DNA from: Paraburkholderia ultramafica
GTDB lineage: Bacteria; Pseudomonadota; Gammaproteobacteria; Burkholderiales; Burkholderiaceae
Reading direction: 5' to 3'
DNA: 64,000 nucleotides
Assembly: GCF_902859915.1 (NCBI RefSeq)
Contig: NZ_CADIKK010000008.1
Coordinates: forward strand, 62,001 to 126,000
The position numbers and the translations under genes were made by a program. The notes beneath the pieces are model-generated. The model was given only the letters and a program-made list of their open reading frames with translations. It ran no database searches and had not been told where the DNA came from. Within the stretch, counting starts at the first letter, position 1, and each line of letters begins with the position of its first letter. Below are positions 44,848-54,011 of this stretch, piece by piece.

Positions 44848-45443
44848 CCATCAAACGCTTTTTCCCGCTTCGGCTCGCCGCCGTACTCTGGATTGCGCTG
44901 GCCGTATGGCTAGCGGTGCCGGGCGCGGCGCACGCTGACTCGATCGCGGTGCAGCGGGCGTCGCTGCAAGCCGACAACACCGGCTGGAGTCTCGACGCGC
45001 GTTTCGACTTCGACCTCAACAGCAATCTCGAAGACGCAGTCAACAAAGGCATTCCGCTATATTTCACGACCGACTTCGAACTGAGCCGGCCGCGCTGGTA
45101 CTGGTTCGACGAGCAGCCGGTGAGCGTGTCGCAGAGCCTGCGCCTGTCGTTTCAGCCGCTGACGCGCGAATACCGCGTGTCGAGCGTGTCGTCGGGTGGT
45201 TTGCAACTCGGCTTCAGCACGCTCAAAGATGCGCTCGCGGTGATCAAGCACGTGACGTCATGGCATGTGATCGACCGCAACCAGGTGCGTGCCGGCGAGA
45301 CCTACACCGCGTCGGTGCGCATGCAGCTCGACATCGCGCTGATGCCCAAGCCGTTCCAGATCGACGCGGTGAACAACCGCGACTGGAACCTCGCCTCCGA
45401 ATGGAAGCGCTTTACCTTCACGGTGACCGAACGTGCTAAATAA
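44844..45443 (+). CDS. DUF4390 exported protein
   Basis: Protein of 199 residues starting at GTG (44844). A Sec signal peptide spans about 1-31 (LAAVLWIALAVWLAVPGAAHA). The mature part is beta-rich (SLQADNTGWSLDARFDFDLN, GIPLYFTTDFEL, RPRWYWFDEQPV), characteristic of DUF4390. The family is regularly found between rsmB and an NtrY-like kinase in betaproteobacteria, as here, which suggests a role as a periplasmic partner of that sensor, but this is inference. Confidence 0.9.
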   Translation: MTIKRFFPLRLAAVLWIALAVWLAVPGAAHADSIAVQRASLQADNTGWSLDARFDFDLNSNLEDAVNKGIPLYFTTDFELSRPRWYWFDEQPVSVSQSLRLSFQPLTREYRVSSVSSGGLQLGFSTLKDALAVIKHVTSWHVIDRNQVRAGETYTASVRMQLDIALMPKPFQIDAVNNRDWNLASEWKRFTFTVTERAK

Positions 45444-47850
45444 AGTGCGCTCAACCACCAGTGTCAGCAGCATCGTCGTGCGCGTGCTGGTGTCGACGGT
45501 CGCGGTGACGGCCGTGTTGCTGCTCGTGCTGCTGGCCGCCGCCAGCGCCAACACCGAATTCTTCGACCGCTATTACCAGTGGCTGTACGCGTCCAATGTC
45601 GCGGTCGCGATGATCTTTCTGCTGGTGGTGACGACGCTCGTCATCATCATCATCGCGCGGCTGCGCACGGGTAAGTTCGGCACGCGGTTGCTGGCGAAAC
45701 TCGCGTTCTTCATGGCGCTGGTCGGCGTGGTGCCGGGCGGGATCATTTACGTGGTCTCGTATCAGTTCGTCTCGCGCAGTATCGAATCGTGGTTCGACGT
45801 GAATGTCGAAACCGCGCTCACGTCCGGCCTGAATCTCGGGCGCGGCATGCTCGACGCGTCGCTGTCCGATCTGCAGACCAAGGGGCGCCTGATGTCCGAG
45901 CAGCTCGCCAGCGCGGATGCCGCCGGCACCACGCTCACGCTGTTGCGTCTGCGCGATCAGTTCGGCGTGCAGGACGCGCTCATCGTCGAGCCCACGCGCA
46001 GCATGTCGGGCGCGACACCTGATATGCATGTGGTCGCACAGGCATCCGGCAATTACGCGATGCTCTTGCCGAACGACTTGCCCACGCCGTTGATGATCGA
46101 TCAGGCGCGTGGCCGCGGCTATGCGGCGATCGAAGGCGAAGTGGACGGCGATCCGCACGCGCATGGCGGCAAGGGCGCGCTGCGCTTGCGCGTCGTGCAG
46201 CGCATTCCGGACTCGAACGCTTCGCTGTTGCAGCCCGCCGAACGCTTCCTGCAACTCACGCAGCCGGTGTCGCCGTCGCTCGCGCGCAATGCCGATGCGG
46301 TGCAGCGCGCCTATCGCGAGTACCAGGAGAAGGCGCTCGGCCGCACCGGTCTGCGCAAGATGTATATCGGCACGCTGACGCTCGCGCTGTTCCTCGCCAC
46401 CTTCATCGCGATGATGCTGGCGCTCGCGCTCGGCAATCAGCTCGCGCGGCCGTTGTTCCTGCTCGCGCAGGGCACCAAGGAAATTACCGAAGGCGACTAC
46501 ACGCCGAAGCGCGAAATCAAGTCGCGCGACGAACTGGGCTTCCTCACGCAGTCGTTCAACGCGATGACGCGGCAGTTGTCCGAAGCGCGCGCCGCGGTCG
46601 AGAACAACCGCATCGCGCTCGAACATTCGAAGTCGTATCTGGAAAGTATTCTCGCGAATCTGACCGCGGGCGTGTTCGTGTTCGACCGGCAGTTCAGGCT
46701 CACCACCGCGAATCGCGGCGCCGAGCGGATTTTCCGGCAGCCGTTCCAGACCGTGCTCGGTTCGGCGCTCGATCAGATCAGCGCGTTGAGCGAATTCGGC
46801 GGCATGGTCCGCAAGGCGTTTGCCGATCGCGAAGCGGCGAGCGGCGACGGTCACGACGATCGCGGCCACTGGCAGCAGCAGTTGTCGATTCAGGTGCCGG
46901 GCGAAACCGAACCGCTCACGTTGCTCGTGCGCGGCGCGCGTCTCGTCTCGGCGACGGACCGCGATGCGGAAGACATGCAGACCTCCGGCTACGTCGTGGT
47001 GTTCGACGACATCTCCGACGTGATCTCCGCGCAGCGTTCGATTGCATGGGGCGAAGTCGCGCGGCGGCTCGCGCACGAGATCAAGAATCCGCTCACGCCG
47101 ATCCAGCTCTCCGCAGAGCGTCTGCAGATGAAGCTCGCCGACAAGCTGTCGCCATCCGATGCCGACGTGTTGAAGCGCGGCGCGACCACGATCGTGAACC
47201 AGGTCGCCGCGATGAAGCAGATGGTCGACAATTTCCGCGACTACGCGCGCACGCCCCCGGCCGTGCTCGCGCATCTGCAACTGAACGATCTGGTCAGCGA
47301 AGTGCTCACGCTGTACGGTATCGAAGAAGGTAAAGGCGCGATCCAGGTGGAGCTTTCCGCGTTGCCGGCGATTCGCGGCGACGCGACGCAATTGCGCCAG
47401 GTGATTCACAACCTGCTGCAGAACGCGCAGGATGCGGTAGCCGAGGTCGAGCATCCGCGTGTGTTGCTCGAGACGAGGACAGTAGAATACGGAGACCCCG
47501 ACGCGGAAGGCAAAGTACACGTCGCGGTGCGTCTGACAGTGTCGGATAACGGACCGGGGTTCCCTGCGCGCATCCTCACACGCGCATTCGAACCTTACGT
47601 GACGACCAAGGCCAAAGGTACGGGCCTGGGTCTTGCAATGGTCAAGAAGATCGTCGATGAACATGGCGCGCGCATCGACATTCGCAATCGCATGAAAGCG
47701 GGCGACGTGATCGAGGGCGCGCAGATTTCGATCCTCTTCCTTCAACTGGCAGACGATGCCGCGGCACCTGGTACAGGGCCGCGACCGGCGCACGGCGGCG
47801 GTGCGTCGCAGGGAAAGACAAAAGCAACAGTGCAGACAAGGGCAGCGTAA
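45433..47850 (+). CDS. NtrY-like membrane sensor histidine kinase
   Basis: Kinase of 805 residues starting at GTG and overlapping the DUF4390 gene by 11 bp. Three N-terminal hydrophobic segments are visible (about 14-36, 50-76 and 91-112), then a periplasmic stretch, another helix near 308-335, HAMP (to about 385), PAS (about 400-530), and the H-box LAHEIKNPLTPIQLSAERLQ with the phospho-His near 549. The ATPase domain has the N box (HNLLQNAQDAV), DNGPGFP and GTGLGLAMVKKI. This domain order is that of NtrY. The signal is unknown. The partner regulator follows immediately. Confidence 0.94.
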   Translation: MLNKVRSTTSVSSIVVRVLVSTVAVTAVLLLVLLAAASANTEFFDRYYQWLYASNVAVAMIFLLVVTTLVIIIIARLRTGKFGTRLLAKLAFFMALVGVVPGGIIYVVSYQFVSRSIESWFDVNVETALTSGLNLGRGMLDASLSDLQTKGRLMSEQLASADAAGTTLTLLRLRDQFGVQDALIVEPTRSMSGATPDMHVVAQASGNYAMLLPNDLPTPLMIDQARGRGYAAIEGEVDGDPHAHGGKGALRLRVVQRIPDSNASLLQPAERFLQLTQPVSPSLARNADAVQRAYREYQEKALGRTGLRKMYIGTLTLALFLATFIAMMLALALGNQLARPLFLLAQGTKEITEGDYTPKREIKSRDELGFLTQSFNAMTRQLSEARAAVENNRIALEHSKSYLESILANLTAGVFVFDRQFRLTTANRGAERIFRQPFQTVLGSALDQISALSEFGGMVRKAFADREAASGDGHDDRGHWQQQLSIQVPGETEPLTLLVRGARLVSATDRDAEDMQTSGYVVVFDDISDVISAQRSIAWGEVARRLAHEIKNPLTPIQLSAERLQMKLADKLSPSDADVLKRGATTIVNQVAAMKQMVDNFRDYARTPPAVLAHLQLNDLVSEVLTLYGIEEGKGAIQVELSALPAIRGDATQLRQVIHNLLQNAQDAVAEVEHPRVLLETRTVEYGDPDAEGKVHVAVRLTVSDNGPGFPARILTRAFEPYVTTKAKGTGLGLAMVKKIVDEHGARIDIRNRMKAGDVIEGAQISILFLQLADDAAAPGTGPRPAHGGGASQGKTKATVQTRAA

Positions 47851-48540
47851 ATGGCAACCATCCTGGTGGTAGATGATGAAATGGGCATCCGGGAATTGCT
47901 CTCGGAGATCCTGAGCGACGAGGGGCATGTCGTGGAGGCCGCTGAAAATGCGCAGGAAGCGCGCGAGTTCCGTTTGCGTCAGGCACCGGACCTCGTGCTG
48001 CTCGACATCTGGATGCCCGACACCGACGGCGTGACGTTGCTCAAGGAATGGGCTGCGCAAGGGCAATTGACCATGCCGGTGATCATGATGTCCGGCCATG
48101 CGACCATCGATACCGCGGTTGAAGCGACCAAGATCGGCGCGCTCAATTTCCTCGAGAAGCCGATTGCGTTGCAGAAGCTGCTGAAGGCCGTCGAGCAGGG
48201 TCTGGCGCGCGGCAATTCGGCGGGTGCGCCCGGCGGCGCGGCGGCCAAGCCGGTGTTGCCGGTGAGCGCGTCGGCGGTGGCTTCGGCGGCCGCGTTGCCG
48301 ATGCTGTCGACCGATGGCATGGGCAGCGGCGCGCTGGCTGCGCAAACGGCATCGATCTCGTTCGACATCCCGCTGCGTGATGCGCGCGATGCGTTCGAGC
48401 GTGCTTACTTTGAGTATCACCTTGCGCGTGAGAACGGCAGCATGACGCGCGTGGCGGAGAAGACCGGGCTGGAGCGCACGCACCTGTACCGCAAGCTCAA
48501 GCAGCTCGGCGTCGATCTCGGCAAGAACAAAGGGGAGTGA
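47851..48540 (+). CDS. NtrX-like response regulator lacking the AAA+ domain
   Basis: 229 residues. The receiver domain has the acidic pair in VVDDE, phospho-Asp52 in LLDIWMPDTDG and the conserved Lys in LEKPIAL near 106. A linker of about 65 residues rich in Ala, Gly and Ser follows. The C-terminal Fis-type helix-turn-helix (about 185-229) reads RENGSMTRVAEKTGLERTHL. The sigma-54-interacting AAA+ domain between them in true NtrX is missing, so it probably acts as a plain DNA-binding regulator. It directly follows the kinase gene with no gap. Confidence 0.93.
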   Translation: MATILVVDDEMGIRELLSEILSDEGHVVEAAENAQEAREFRLRQAPDLVLLDIWMPDTDGVTLLKEWAAQGQLTMPVIMMSGHATIDTAVEATKIGALNFLEKPIALQKLLKAVEQGLARGNSAGAPGGAAAKPVLPVSASAVASAAALPMLSTDGMGSGALAAQTASISFDIPLRDARDAFERAYFEYHLARENGSMTRVAEKTGLERTHLYRKLKQLGVDLGKNKGE

Positions 48541-48615
48541 AACAGTGAAGGCGCGCGCGGAGCAGCAATGCTTCACGCGCAGCTCCCGCCTCGATAACTT
48601 TTTTCGAGAGGGGAC

Positions 48616-48644
48616 TTGCGACACTGCTGACCCTTTGATATGAT
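48616..48644 (+). promoter_or_regulatory. Sigma-70 promoter of tRNA-Phe
   Basis: TTGCGA (48616-48621), a 17-bp spacer and TATGAT (48639-48644), with the tRNA starting 14 bp downstream. Confidence 0.7.
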
Positions 48645-48657
48645 TTCGTTCTTCGTT

Positions 48658-48733
48658 GGCCCGGTAGCTCAGTTGGTAGAGCAGCGGATTGAAAATCCGC
48701 GTGTCGATGGTTCGATTCCGTCCCAGGCCACCA
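48658..48733 (+). tRNA. tRNA-Phe (anticodon GAA)
   Basis: 76 nt with encoded CCA. The anticodon loop is TTGAAAA, the D arm GCTCAGTTGGTAGAGC and the T arm GATGGTTCGATTCCGTC. The acceptor stem GGCCCGG/CCAGGCC has one C-A mismatch at the fifth pair. Confidence 0.96.
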
Positions 48734-48739
48734 GGATTC

Positions 48740-48774
48740 AGCCCCAGGAAATCGCAAGATTCCTGGGGCTTTTC
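48740..48774 (+). terminator. Terminator of tRNA-Phe
   Basis: AGCCCCAGGAA, a 9-nt loop and TTCCTGGGGCT followed by TTTCATTTT, 6 bp after the tRNA. Confidence 0.9.
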
Positions 48775-49112
48775 ATTTTCCGACGGGCATTCGTTGCTTC
48801 GGCTTGCGCGCGCGATGCGTGAGGGCGCGCTCGGCGGCGTTCGGCGTCGCGTGATAAAATTGCGCCAGTTCAAGGACTTGCGCGCGAGCGTGTCACCTGA
48901 TTCGCGTCCGGGTGCTGCGCGGCCCAGGCCGCCATTCGCACCGAACCCTTCGCCCGACCATTAACGGTATAAGAGCCCAGCGACTCTGCATGCGGAAGGC
49001 GCGGCCTATACTGCTTTGGCCGGCAGCAATGCCGGCACGCGTCGCGCCGCGTTGTCCGCATGGCGCACCTCGCGCAGCGCGACGTGGCACTCATCATTCA
49101 CGGAGTATCACG
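48775..49112. other. Intergenic region upstream of queC
   Basis: No gene or clear preQ1 riboswitch seen. The promoter of the que operon should lie here; GTGATAAAAT at about 48851 and GGTATAAGAG at about 48966 are -10-like but have no good -35 partner. Confidence 0.4.
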
Positions 49113-49847
49113 GTGATCCGCAAAGACGCTAAGCGTAGCGCTCTCGTGCTGTTTTCCGGCGGCCAGGATTCCGCCACGTGCCTCGCCTGGGCGCTCGATC
49201 GTTATGAAACGGTCGAAACGCTCGGTTTCGATTACGGTCAGCGGCACCGTGTCGAACTCGAATGCCGCGAAGGGTTTCGTCAGGCTGTCACGCGCGCATT
49301 TCCGGCGTGGGCCGATCGTCTCGGCGACGACCATATGATCGATCTGTCGATACTCGGCGCGATCAGCGATACCGCGATGACGCGCGAGATCGAGATCGAA
49401 GCCACGGCCAACGGTTTGCCGAACACGTTCGTGCCGGGCCGCAATCTGATGTTCATGACCATTGCGGCAGCGATTGCGTATCGGCGCGGTTTGCAGGTGC
49501 TGGTCGGCGGAATGTGCGAGACAGATTTTTCGGGCTACCCCGATTGCCGCGACGACACGATGAAGGCGTTGCAGGTCACGCTGAACCTGGGCATGGACAC
49601 GCGCATCCTGCTCGAAACGCCGCTGATGTGGCTCGACAAGGCCGACACATGGCGTCTCGCGCACGAGCTGGGTGGCGATGAACTGGTCGAGCTGGTGCGC
49701 GTCGAGACGCATACCTGCTACGTCGGCGAACGCGCCGAACTGCATGCGTGGGGCTTCGGCTGTGGCGAATGCCCGGCGTGCCGCTTGCGCAAACGCGGTT
49801 ACGAAGCGTACCTGAGCGGCGAAAAGGTCACCGAACCGCCGCTCTGA
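49113..49847 (+). CDS. queC: 7-cyano-7-deazaguanine synthase QueC
   Basis: Converts 7-carboxy-7-deazaguanine to preQ0 with ATP and ammonia. 244 residues from GTG at 49113, with GGAG 7 bp upstream. The PP-loop is [10 protein letters not shown] near 13-22; [17 protein letters not shown] at the C-terminus carries the zinc-binding cysteines. First gene of a queC-queE-queD cluster in the queuosine pathway. Confidence 0.97.
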   Translation: MIRKDAKRSALVLFSGGQDSATCLAWALDRYETVETLGFDYGQRHRVELECREGFRQAVTRAFPAWADRLGDDHMIDLSILGAISDTAMTREIEIEATANGLPNTFVPGRNLMFMTIAAAIAYRRGLQVLVGGMCETDFSGYPDCRDDTMKALQVTLNLGMDTRILLETPLMWLDKADTWRLAHELGGDELVELVRVETHTCYVGERAELHAWGFGCGECPACRLRKRGYEAYLSGEKVTEPPL

Positions 49848-49907
49848 CGGTCGGCGCACCGGCGCAAATCAGGCAATCATTTTCAGGAACAGAAGGCAGA
49901 AAGCAGC

Positions 49908-50540
49908 ATGACTTACGCGGTCAAGGAAATCTTCTACACGTTGCAGGGCGAGGGCGCGAATGCCGGGCGCCCGGCCGTGTTCTGCCGGTTCGCCGGCTGC
50001 AATCTGTGGTCGGGCCGCGAAGAAGATCGTGCCGAGGCCGTGTGCCGCTTCTGCGATACCGATTTCGTCGGCACCGATGGCGAGAACGGCGGCAAGTACC
50101 GCAGCGCTGAAGAGCTGGTGCAGATGATCGCGTCGCAATGGCCGCAAGGCGAGGGCGAGCGCTTCGTGGTCTGCACGGGCGGCGAGCCGATGCTGCAGAT
50201 CGATCAGCAGCTGGTCGACGCGCTGCATGCCGCGGGCTTCGAAATCGCGATCGAAACCAACGGCTCGTTGCCGGTGCTCGAAACGATCGACTGGATTTGC
50301 GTGAGCCCGAAGGCCGACGCGCCGCTCGTCGTGACCAAGGGCAACGAACTGAAGGTCGTGATTCCGCAGGACAACCAGCGCCTGTCCGAGTATGCGAAGC
50401 TCGACTTCGAGTATTTCCTCGTCCAGCCGATGGACGGCCCGTCGCGCGACATTAACACCAAGCTTGCGATCGAATGGTGCAAACGCCATCCGCAATGGCG
50501 CCTGTCGATGCAGACCCACAAGTATCTGAACATTCCCTGA
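49908..50540 (+). CDS. queE: 7-carboxy-7-deazaguanine synthase QueE
   Basis: Radical SAM enzyme that contracts 6-carboxytetrahydropterin to 7-carboxy-7-deazaguanine. 210 residues. The Fe-S cluster motif is C-x14-C-x2-C (GCNLWSG ... VCRFCDTDF, Cys31, 46 and 49), the variant with a long first spacing known from QueE. VVCTGGEPMLQ supplies SAM binding. It starts 60 bp after queC and ends 6 bp before queD. Confidence 0.97.
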   Translation: MTYAVKEIFYTLQGEGANAGRPAVFCRFAGCNLWSGREEDRAEAVCRFCDTDFVGTDGENGGKYRSAEELVQMIASQWPQGEGERFVVCTGGEPMLQIDQQLVDALHAAGFEIAIETNGSLPVLETIDWICVSPKADAPLVVTKGNELKVVIPQDNQRLSEYAKLDFEYFLVQPMDGPSRDINTKLAIEWCKRHPQWRLSMQTHKYLNIP

Positions 50541-50546
50541 TTTGCC

Positions 50547-50993
50547 GTGCTGACGATTACACGAAAACTCGAATTCGACGCGGGTCACCGCATCCCCGAT
50601 CACCGCAGCCAGTGCCGTAATCTGCATGGCCATCGCTATGTGCTCGAAATCACGCTGCAAGGCGATCTGGTCGACACCGAAGGCGCGCCCGATCGCGGCA
50701 TGGTGATGGACTTCGCCGACGTGAAGTCGCTTGCCGTCGAGCATCTGGTCGACAAGTGGGATCACGCGTTCCTCGTCTACGAAGGCGACACGCAAGTGCG
50801 CGGCTTTCTGGAGACCATGGCGGGCCACAAGACGGTCGTGCTCGACCGCATCCCGACTGTCGAAAATCTCGCGGCCGTCGCGTTCGATATTCTCGCGAAC
50901 GTGTACGACGCGCACTACGGCGTGAATCTGCGTCTGCACAAGGTGCGTCTGTATGAGACGCCGAATTGCTGGGCCGACGTGGTCCGCGATTAA
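50547..50993 (+). CDS. queD: 6-carboxy-5,6,7,8-tetrahydropterin synthase QueD
   Basis: Converts dihydroneopterin triphosphate to 6-carboxytetrahydropterin. 148 residues from GTG at 50547, 6 bp after queE. Zinc ligands are His14 (FDAGHRI) and His28/His30 (NLHGHRY), the active-site Cys is Cys23 (SQCRN), and the closing ETPNCWA is typical. Third gene of the operon. Confidence 0.97.
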   Translation: MLTITRKLEFDAGHRIPDHRSQCRNLHGHRYVLEITLQGDLVDTEGAPDRGMVMDFADVKSLAVEHLVDKWDHAFLVYEGDTQVRGFLETMAGHKTVVLDRIPTVENLAAVAFDILANVYDAHYGVNLRLHKVRLYETPNCWADVVRD

Positions 50994-51237
50994 AACTCAC
51001 AGGGCAGGCTGCGCGCCCAGTAGGAAATCCCCTTGGGGACGGCCCAACCTTGGCGTTTTTGGCACGGTATGATCGCTCCGATAACCACACGGAGCGAGAC
51101 ATGCCGGTCACCGCATTGCGTCGCAGCAGGCATCCAGGCCGACACGGCCTGCGCCGTTGTCTTTGCCTGGCCCACGAGGCCGGCCCGCTTTCCCGCGCTT
51201 CAGGTGATGCGTTCGCGCACCGCCACGGAGCGCGCCG

Positions 51238-52020
51238 ATGAGCACCTTCACCAATCCCCTCAAGCAACGTCTGACGGAAGCCGATCCGCTGTTCGGCCTA
51301 TGGCTGTCGCTCGGCAGCGATGTCGCGGCCGAAGCGCTCGCGCATGCCGGTTTCGACTGGCTGCTGATCGACATGGAGCACGCGCCGAACGATAGCGGCG
51401 ACGTCGCGTCGCAATTGCGCGCAATCGCCGCCGCGCATCTGCCGAGCGAGCCGGTGGTGCGTGTGCCCGCCAGCGAGGCCTGGCTCGTCAAGCGAGTGCT
51501 GGACGCCGGCGCGCGCACGCTGATGTTCCCGAATATCGAATCCGCCGACGACGCGGCCCACGCCGTGCGTCTCACGCAATATCCAACCGCCGATGCGCTT
51601 GACGGTCAGCGCGGCGTTGCCGGCGTGGTGCGCGCGGCGGCCTACGGCATGCGGCGCGACTACGTGCAGACGGCCAATGCGCAGATCGCGACCATCGTGC
51701 AGATCGAATCGGCGCGCGGCTTGCAGGAGGTCGAGAAGATCGCGGCGACGCCGGGTGTCGCTTGCCTGTTTGTCGGACCGGCCGATCTGGCCGCGAGCCT
51801 CGGTCATCTTGGCGATTCGAAGCACGCCGACGTGCAGGCGGCGATGGCGCGGATTGTCAGCGCCGCCGACAAGGCCGGCATCGCGGCCGGCATTTTCGCC
51901 ATGGACGTCGCGAGTGCGAAGCAGCATCGCGATGCCGGTTTTCGTTTTATCGCTCTGGCCGCCGACGTCATATGGATGTTGCGCGCGACCCGCCAGGCGT
52001 TGCAGGAGGTCAGGTCATGA
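51238..52020 (+). CDS. HpcH/HpaI-family class II aldolase
   Basis: Pyruvate-forming aldolase of 260 residues with GGAG 9 bp before ATG. LFGLWLSLGSDVAAEALAHA begins the TIM barrel. LLIDMEHAPND has the active-site His near 47; the metal ligands are Glu in QIESARGL and Asp in FVGPADLAASLG. Relatives cleave 4-hydroxy-2-oxoheptanedioate or 2-keto-3-deoxy-sugar acids; the substrate cannot be chosen here. Its TGA overlaps the next ATG (ATGA). Confidence 0.92.
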   Translation: MSTFTNPLKQRLTEADPLFGLWLSLGSDVAAEALAHAGFDWLLIDMEHAPNDSGDVASQLRAIAAAHLPSEPVVRVPASEAWLVKRVLDAGARTLMFPNIESADDAAHAVRLTQYPTADALDGQRGVAGVVRAAAYGMRRDYVQTANAQIATIVQIESARGLQEVEKIAATPGVACLFVGPADLAASLGHLGDSKHADVQAAMARIVSAADKAGIAAGIFAMDVASAKQHRDAGFRFIALAADVIWMLRATRQALQEVRS

Positions 52021-52730
52021 AGGGGAAGGTGCAGGGTGTCGTCGTGCGGGTGGTGGTCACGGCGGCGTTGCTGGCGAGCGGCGCGATGAGTGGGGCGGCG
52101 TATGCGCAGGACCGGCCGGCGAAGTCGACCGATCCGGAGACGCAAACCGCGGTCGCCGACTACAACGCCGGCAACCTGGGCGCGGCGCTGGCCGAATTCC
52201 GCACGGCCGCCGAGCGCGGCAACCGGCTCGCCGAGTTCAATTACGCGATGATGCTGCTCAACGGTGAAGGCACCCCGGTCAATGTCGACGAAGGCAAGAA
52301 GTGGCTGCGCAAGGCCGCCGATGCCAACATGTCGCACGCTCAATACGTGTACGGCAAGATGTACGACGATGGCGAGTTCGTCGGGCGCGATCCGGTCGAG
52401 GCGCACCGCTGGTTCCTGAAGGCCGCGCAACAGGGCCATGTGCAGGCGCAGCTGGCGCTGGCCAACCAGTTCCTCGACGGGCGCGGCACCGAGCGCGACA
52501 ACAAGCAGGCTTTCGTCTGGTACAAGAAGGCAGCACAGGGCGGCGACATGACCGCGCAATACGTGACCGGCTCTTTCTACGAGCGGGGCGGCGACGGCGT
52601 GGACAAGAATCTGAACGTGGCGCGCGCCTATTACGCGGCGGCGGCGGCGCAGGGCGATCCGGCGGCGCGTCTGAAGTATCAGCAACTCAGCGCGCAACTG
52701 CGGGATCAGAAGGAAGTGAAACCGCAGTAA
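52017..52730 (+). CDS. Exported SEL1-repeat protein
   Basis: 237 residues. A Sec signal spans about 1-30 (VVTAALLASGAMSGAAYA). About five SEL1/TPR-like repeats follow, each ending in a W-Y-x-K-A-A pattern (KKWLRKAADANMSHAQYVYG, HRWFLKAAQQGHVQAQLALA, FVWYKKAAQGGDMTAQYVTG). Such repeats are protein-binding scaffolds; the partner is unknown. It overlaps the aldolase stop by 4 bp, an arrangement that implies co-translation, though the functions look unrelated. Confidence 0.92.
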   Translation: MKGKVQGVVVRVVVTAALLASGAMSGAAYAQDRPAKSTDPETQTAVADYNAGNLGAALAEFRTAAERGNRLAEFNYAMMLLNGEGTPVNVDEGKKWLRKAADANMSHAQYVYGKMYDDGEFVGRDPVEAHRWFLKAAQQGHVQAQLALANQFLDGRGTERDNKQAFVWYKKAAQGGDMTAQYVTGSFYERGGDGVDKNLNVARAYYAAAAAQGDPAARLKYQQLSAQLRDQKEVKPQ

Positions 52731-52738
52731 ATGAAACA

Positions 52739-52772
52739 GGGGCGCTCCCGACGACGGTGCGCCCCTTCTGCA
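52739..52772 (+). terminator. Terminator after the SEL1 gene
   Basis: GGGGCGC and GCGCCCC form a 7-bp stem around a 13-nt loop (52740-52766), followed by a weak T-run (TTCTGC). Confidence 0.5.
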
Positions 52773-52852
52773 TTCTGATTGTTCGTTTGGGCCTGCTCAA
52801 ACCGGCTTCGACTTTCGATCTTCGACAACCGCCGCGTTGACCCTTCGCCGCG

Positions 52853-54001
52853 CTAACTCTGCATCAGCCGCTTCTGCCGCGCGACGCTCATGATGAGGCC
52901 GATCGCAACCCCGAGCGTGGTCAGCGCGGTGCCGCCGTAGCTCATGAACGGCAACGGCACGCCGACCACCGGCAAGATCCCGCTCACCATGCCGATATTG
53001 ACGAACGCGTAGGTGAAGAACGCCATCGTCAGCGATCCGGCCAGCAGCCGCCCGAACAGCGTCGCGCCGTTGGCCGCGATATATAGCCCGCGCGCAATCA
53101 GCAGCATATAGAGCGTGAGCAGCACAACCCCGCCGGCGAGACCGAACTCCTCGGAGAACACCGCGAAGATGAAGTCGGTGTGCTTCTCGGGGATGAACTC
53201 CAGATGCGCCTGCGTGCCCTTCAACCAGCCCTTGCCAAGCGGCCCGCCGGAGCCGATCGCAATCACCGCCTGAATGGTGTGGAAGCCCTTGCCGAGCGGA
53301 TCGGAAGTCGGATCGAGCAGCGTACAGATGCGGTGCTTCTGATAGTCATGCATCAGCGGCCATTGCACTTCGGGCTGACAGATCTTGTCCTGGAACGTCG
53401 CGATCGCCGCGACCGCGATCACGCCCGCGATCAGCACCGGCACGATCAGCTTGAAACTCAGGCCCGCGAAGTAAATCACGAAGAGGCCGGCCGCGAACAC
53501 CAGCACGGCCGTGCCCAGGTCGGGCTGCTTGGCGATCAAACCGACCGGCACCGCGAGGATCAGCAGACCGACCAGAAAGTCATACCATCGCATCACGCCT
53601 TCGCGGCGCTGGTAGTACCAGGCGAGCATCAGCGGTGTGGCGATCTTCAGAATCTCCGACGGCTGGATCACCACGCCGACATTGATCCAGCGCTTGGCGC
53701 CCTTGCGCGTGAGGCCGAACATCGCCACCGCGACCAGTAACGCGATCCCGAACGTATAGAGCGGGACCGCGAAGCGCATCAGCGTGGTGGGCGGCACATT
53801 GGCGAGTCCCCACATCAGCACGAAGGTCAGCAGGATGTTGCGCAACTGGTCTTCCACGCGGCCGGGGACGTCCAGACTTGCGCTGTACAGCGTGACGATG
53901 CCGACGCACAACAGCAGAAACACGATCAGTGCAAGCGGACGGTCGAAGCCCGCGAACATCCGCTTGATGCGGTCGATCCAGGCGCGCTTGTCGAATTGCA
54001 T
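52853..54001 (-). CDS. rodA: Rod-shape peptidoglycan glycosyltransferase RodA (SEDS family)
   Basis: Polymerises glycan strands for cell elongation together with PBP2. 382 residues, start at 54001 with AAGGAGAAAGG upstream; the longer frame overlaps mrdA. Ten hydrophobic segments. SEDS signatures are RWINVGVVIQPSEILK near 105, KQPDLGTAVLVFA near 168 and FIPEKHTDFIFAVFSEEFG near 280-298, with the conserved PLPFMSYGGTALTTLG near the end. It starts 10 bp after mrdA. Confidence 0.97.
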   Translation of the reverse strand: MQFDKRAWIDRIKRMFAGFDRPLALIVFLLLCVGIVTLYSASLDVPGRVEDQLRNILLTFVLMWGLANVPPTTLMRFAVPLYTFGIALLVAVAMFGLTRKGAKRWINVGVVIQPSEILKIATPLMLAWYYQRREGVMRWYDFLVGLLILAVPVGLIAKQPDLGTAVLVFAAGLFVIYFAGLSFKLIVPVLIAGVIAVAAIATFQDKICQPEVQWPLMHDYQKHRICTLLDPTSDPLGKGFHTIQAVIAIGSGGPLGKGWLKGTQAHLEFIPEKHTDFIFAVFSEEFGLAGGVVLLTLYMLLIARGLYIAANGATLFGRLLAGSLTMAFFTYAFVNIGMVSGILPVVGVPLPFMSYGGTALTTLGVAIGLIMSVARQKRLMQS

Positions 54002-54011
54002 GCCTTTCTCC

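Noticed and set aside
45451..48873. Very long minus-strand open frame (1140 codons) opposite the NtrY-like kinase and its regulator
   Set aside because: It is the antisense shadow of two well-supported genes and tRNA-Phe in high-G+C DNA; its Arg/His/Ala-rich translation has no domain signature.
48775..49112. preQ1 riboswitch upstream of queC
   Set aside because: I looked for the short hairpin/pseudoknot with a C-rich loop and A-rich tail next to the start and saw none.
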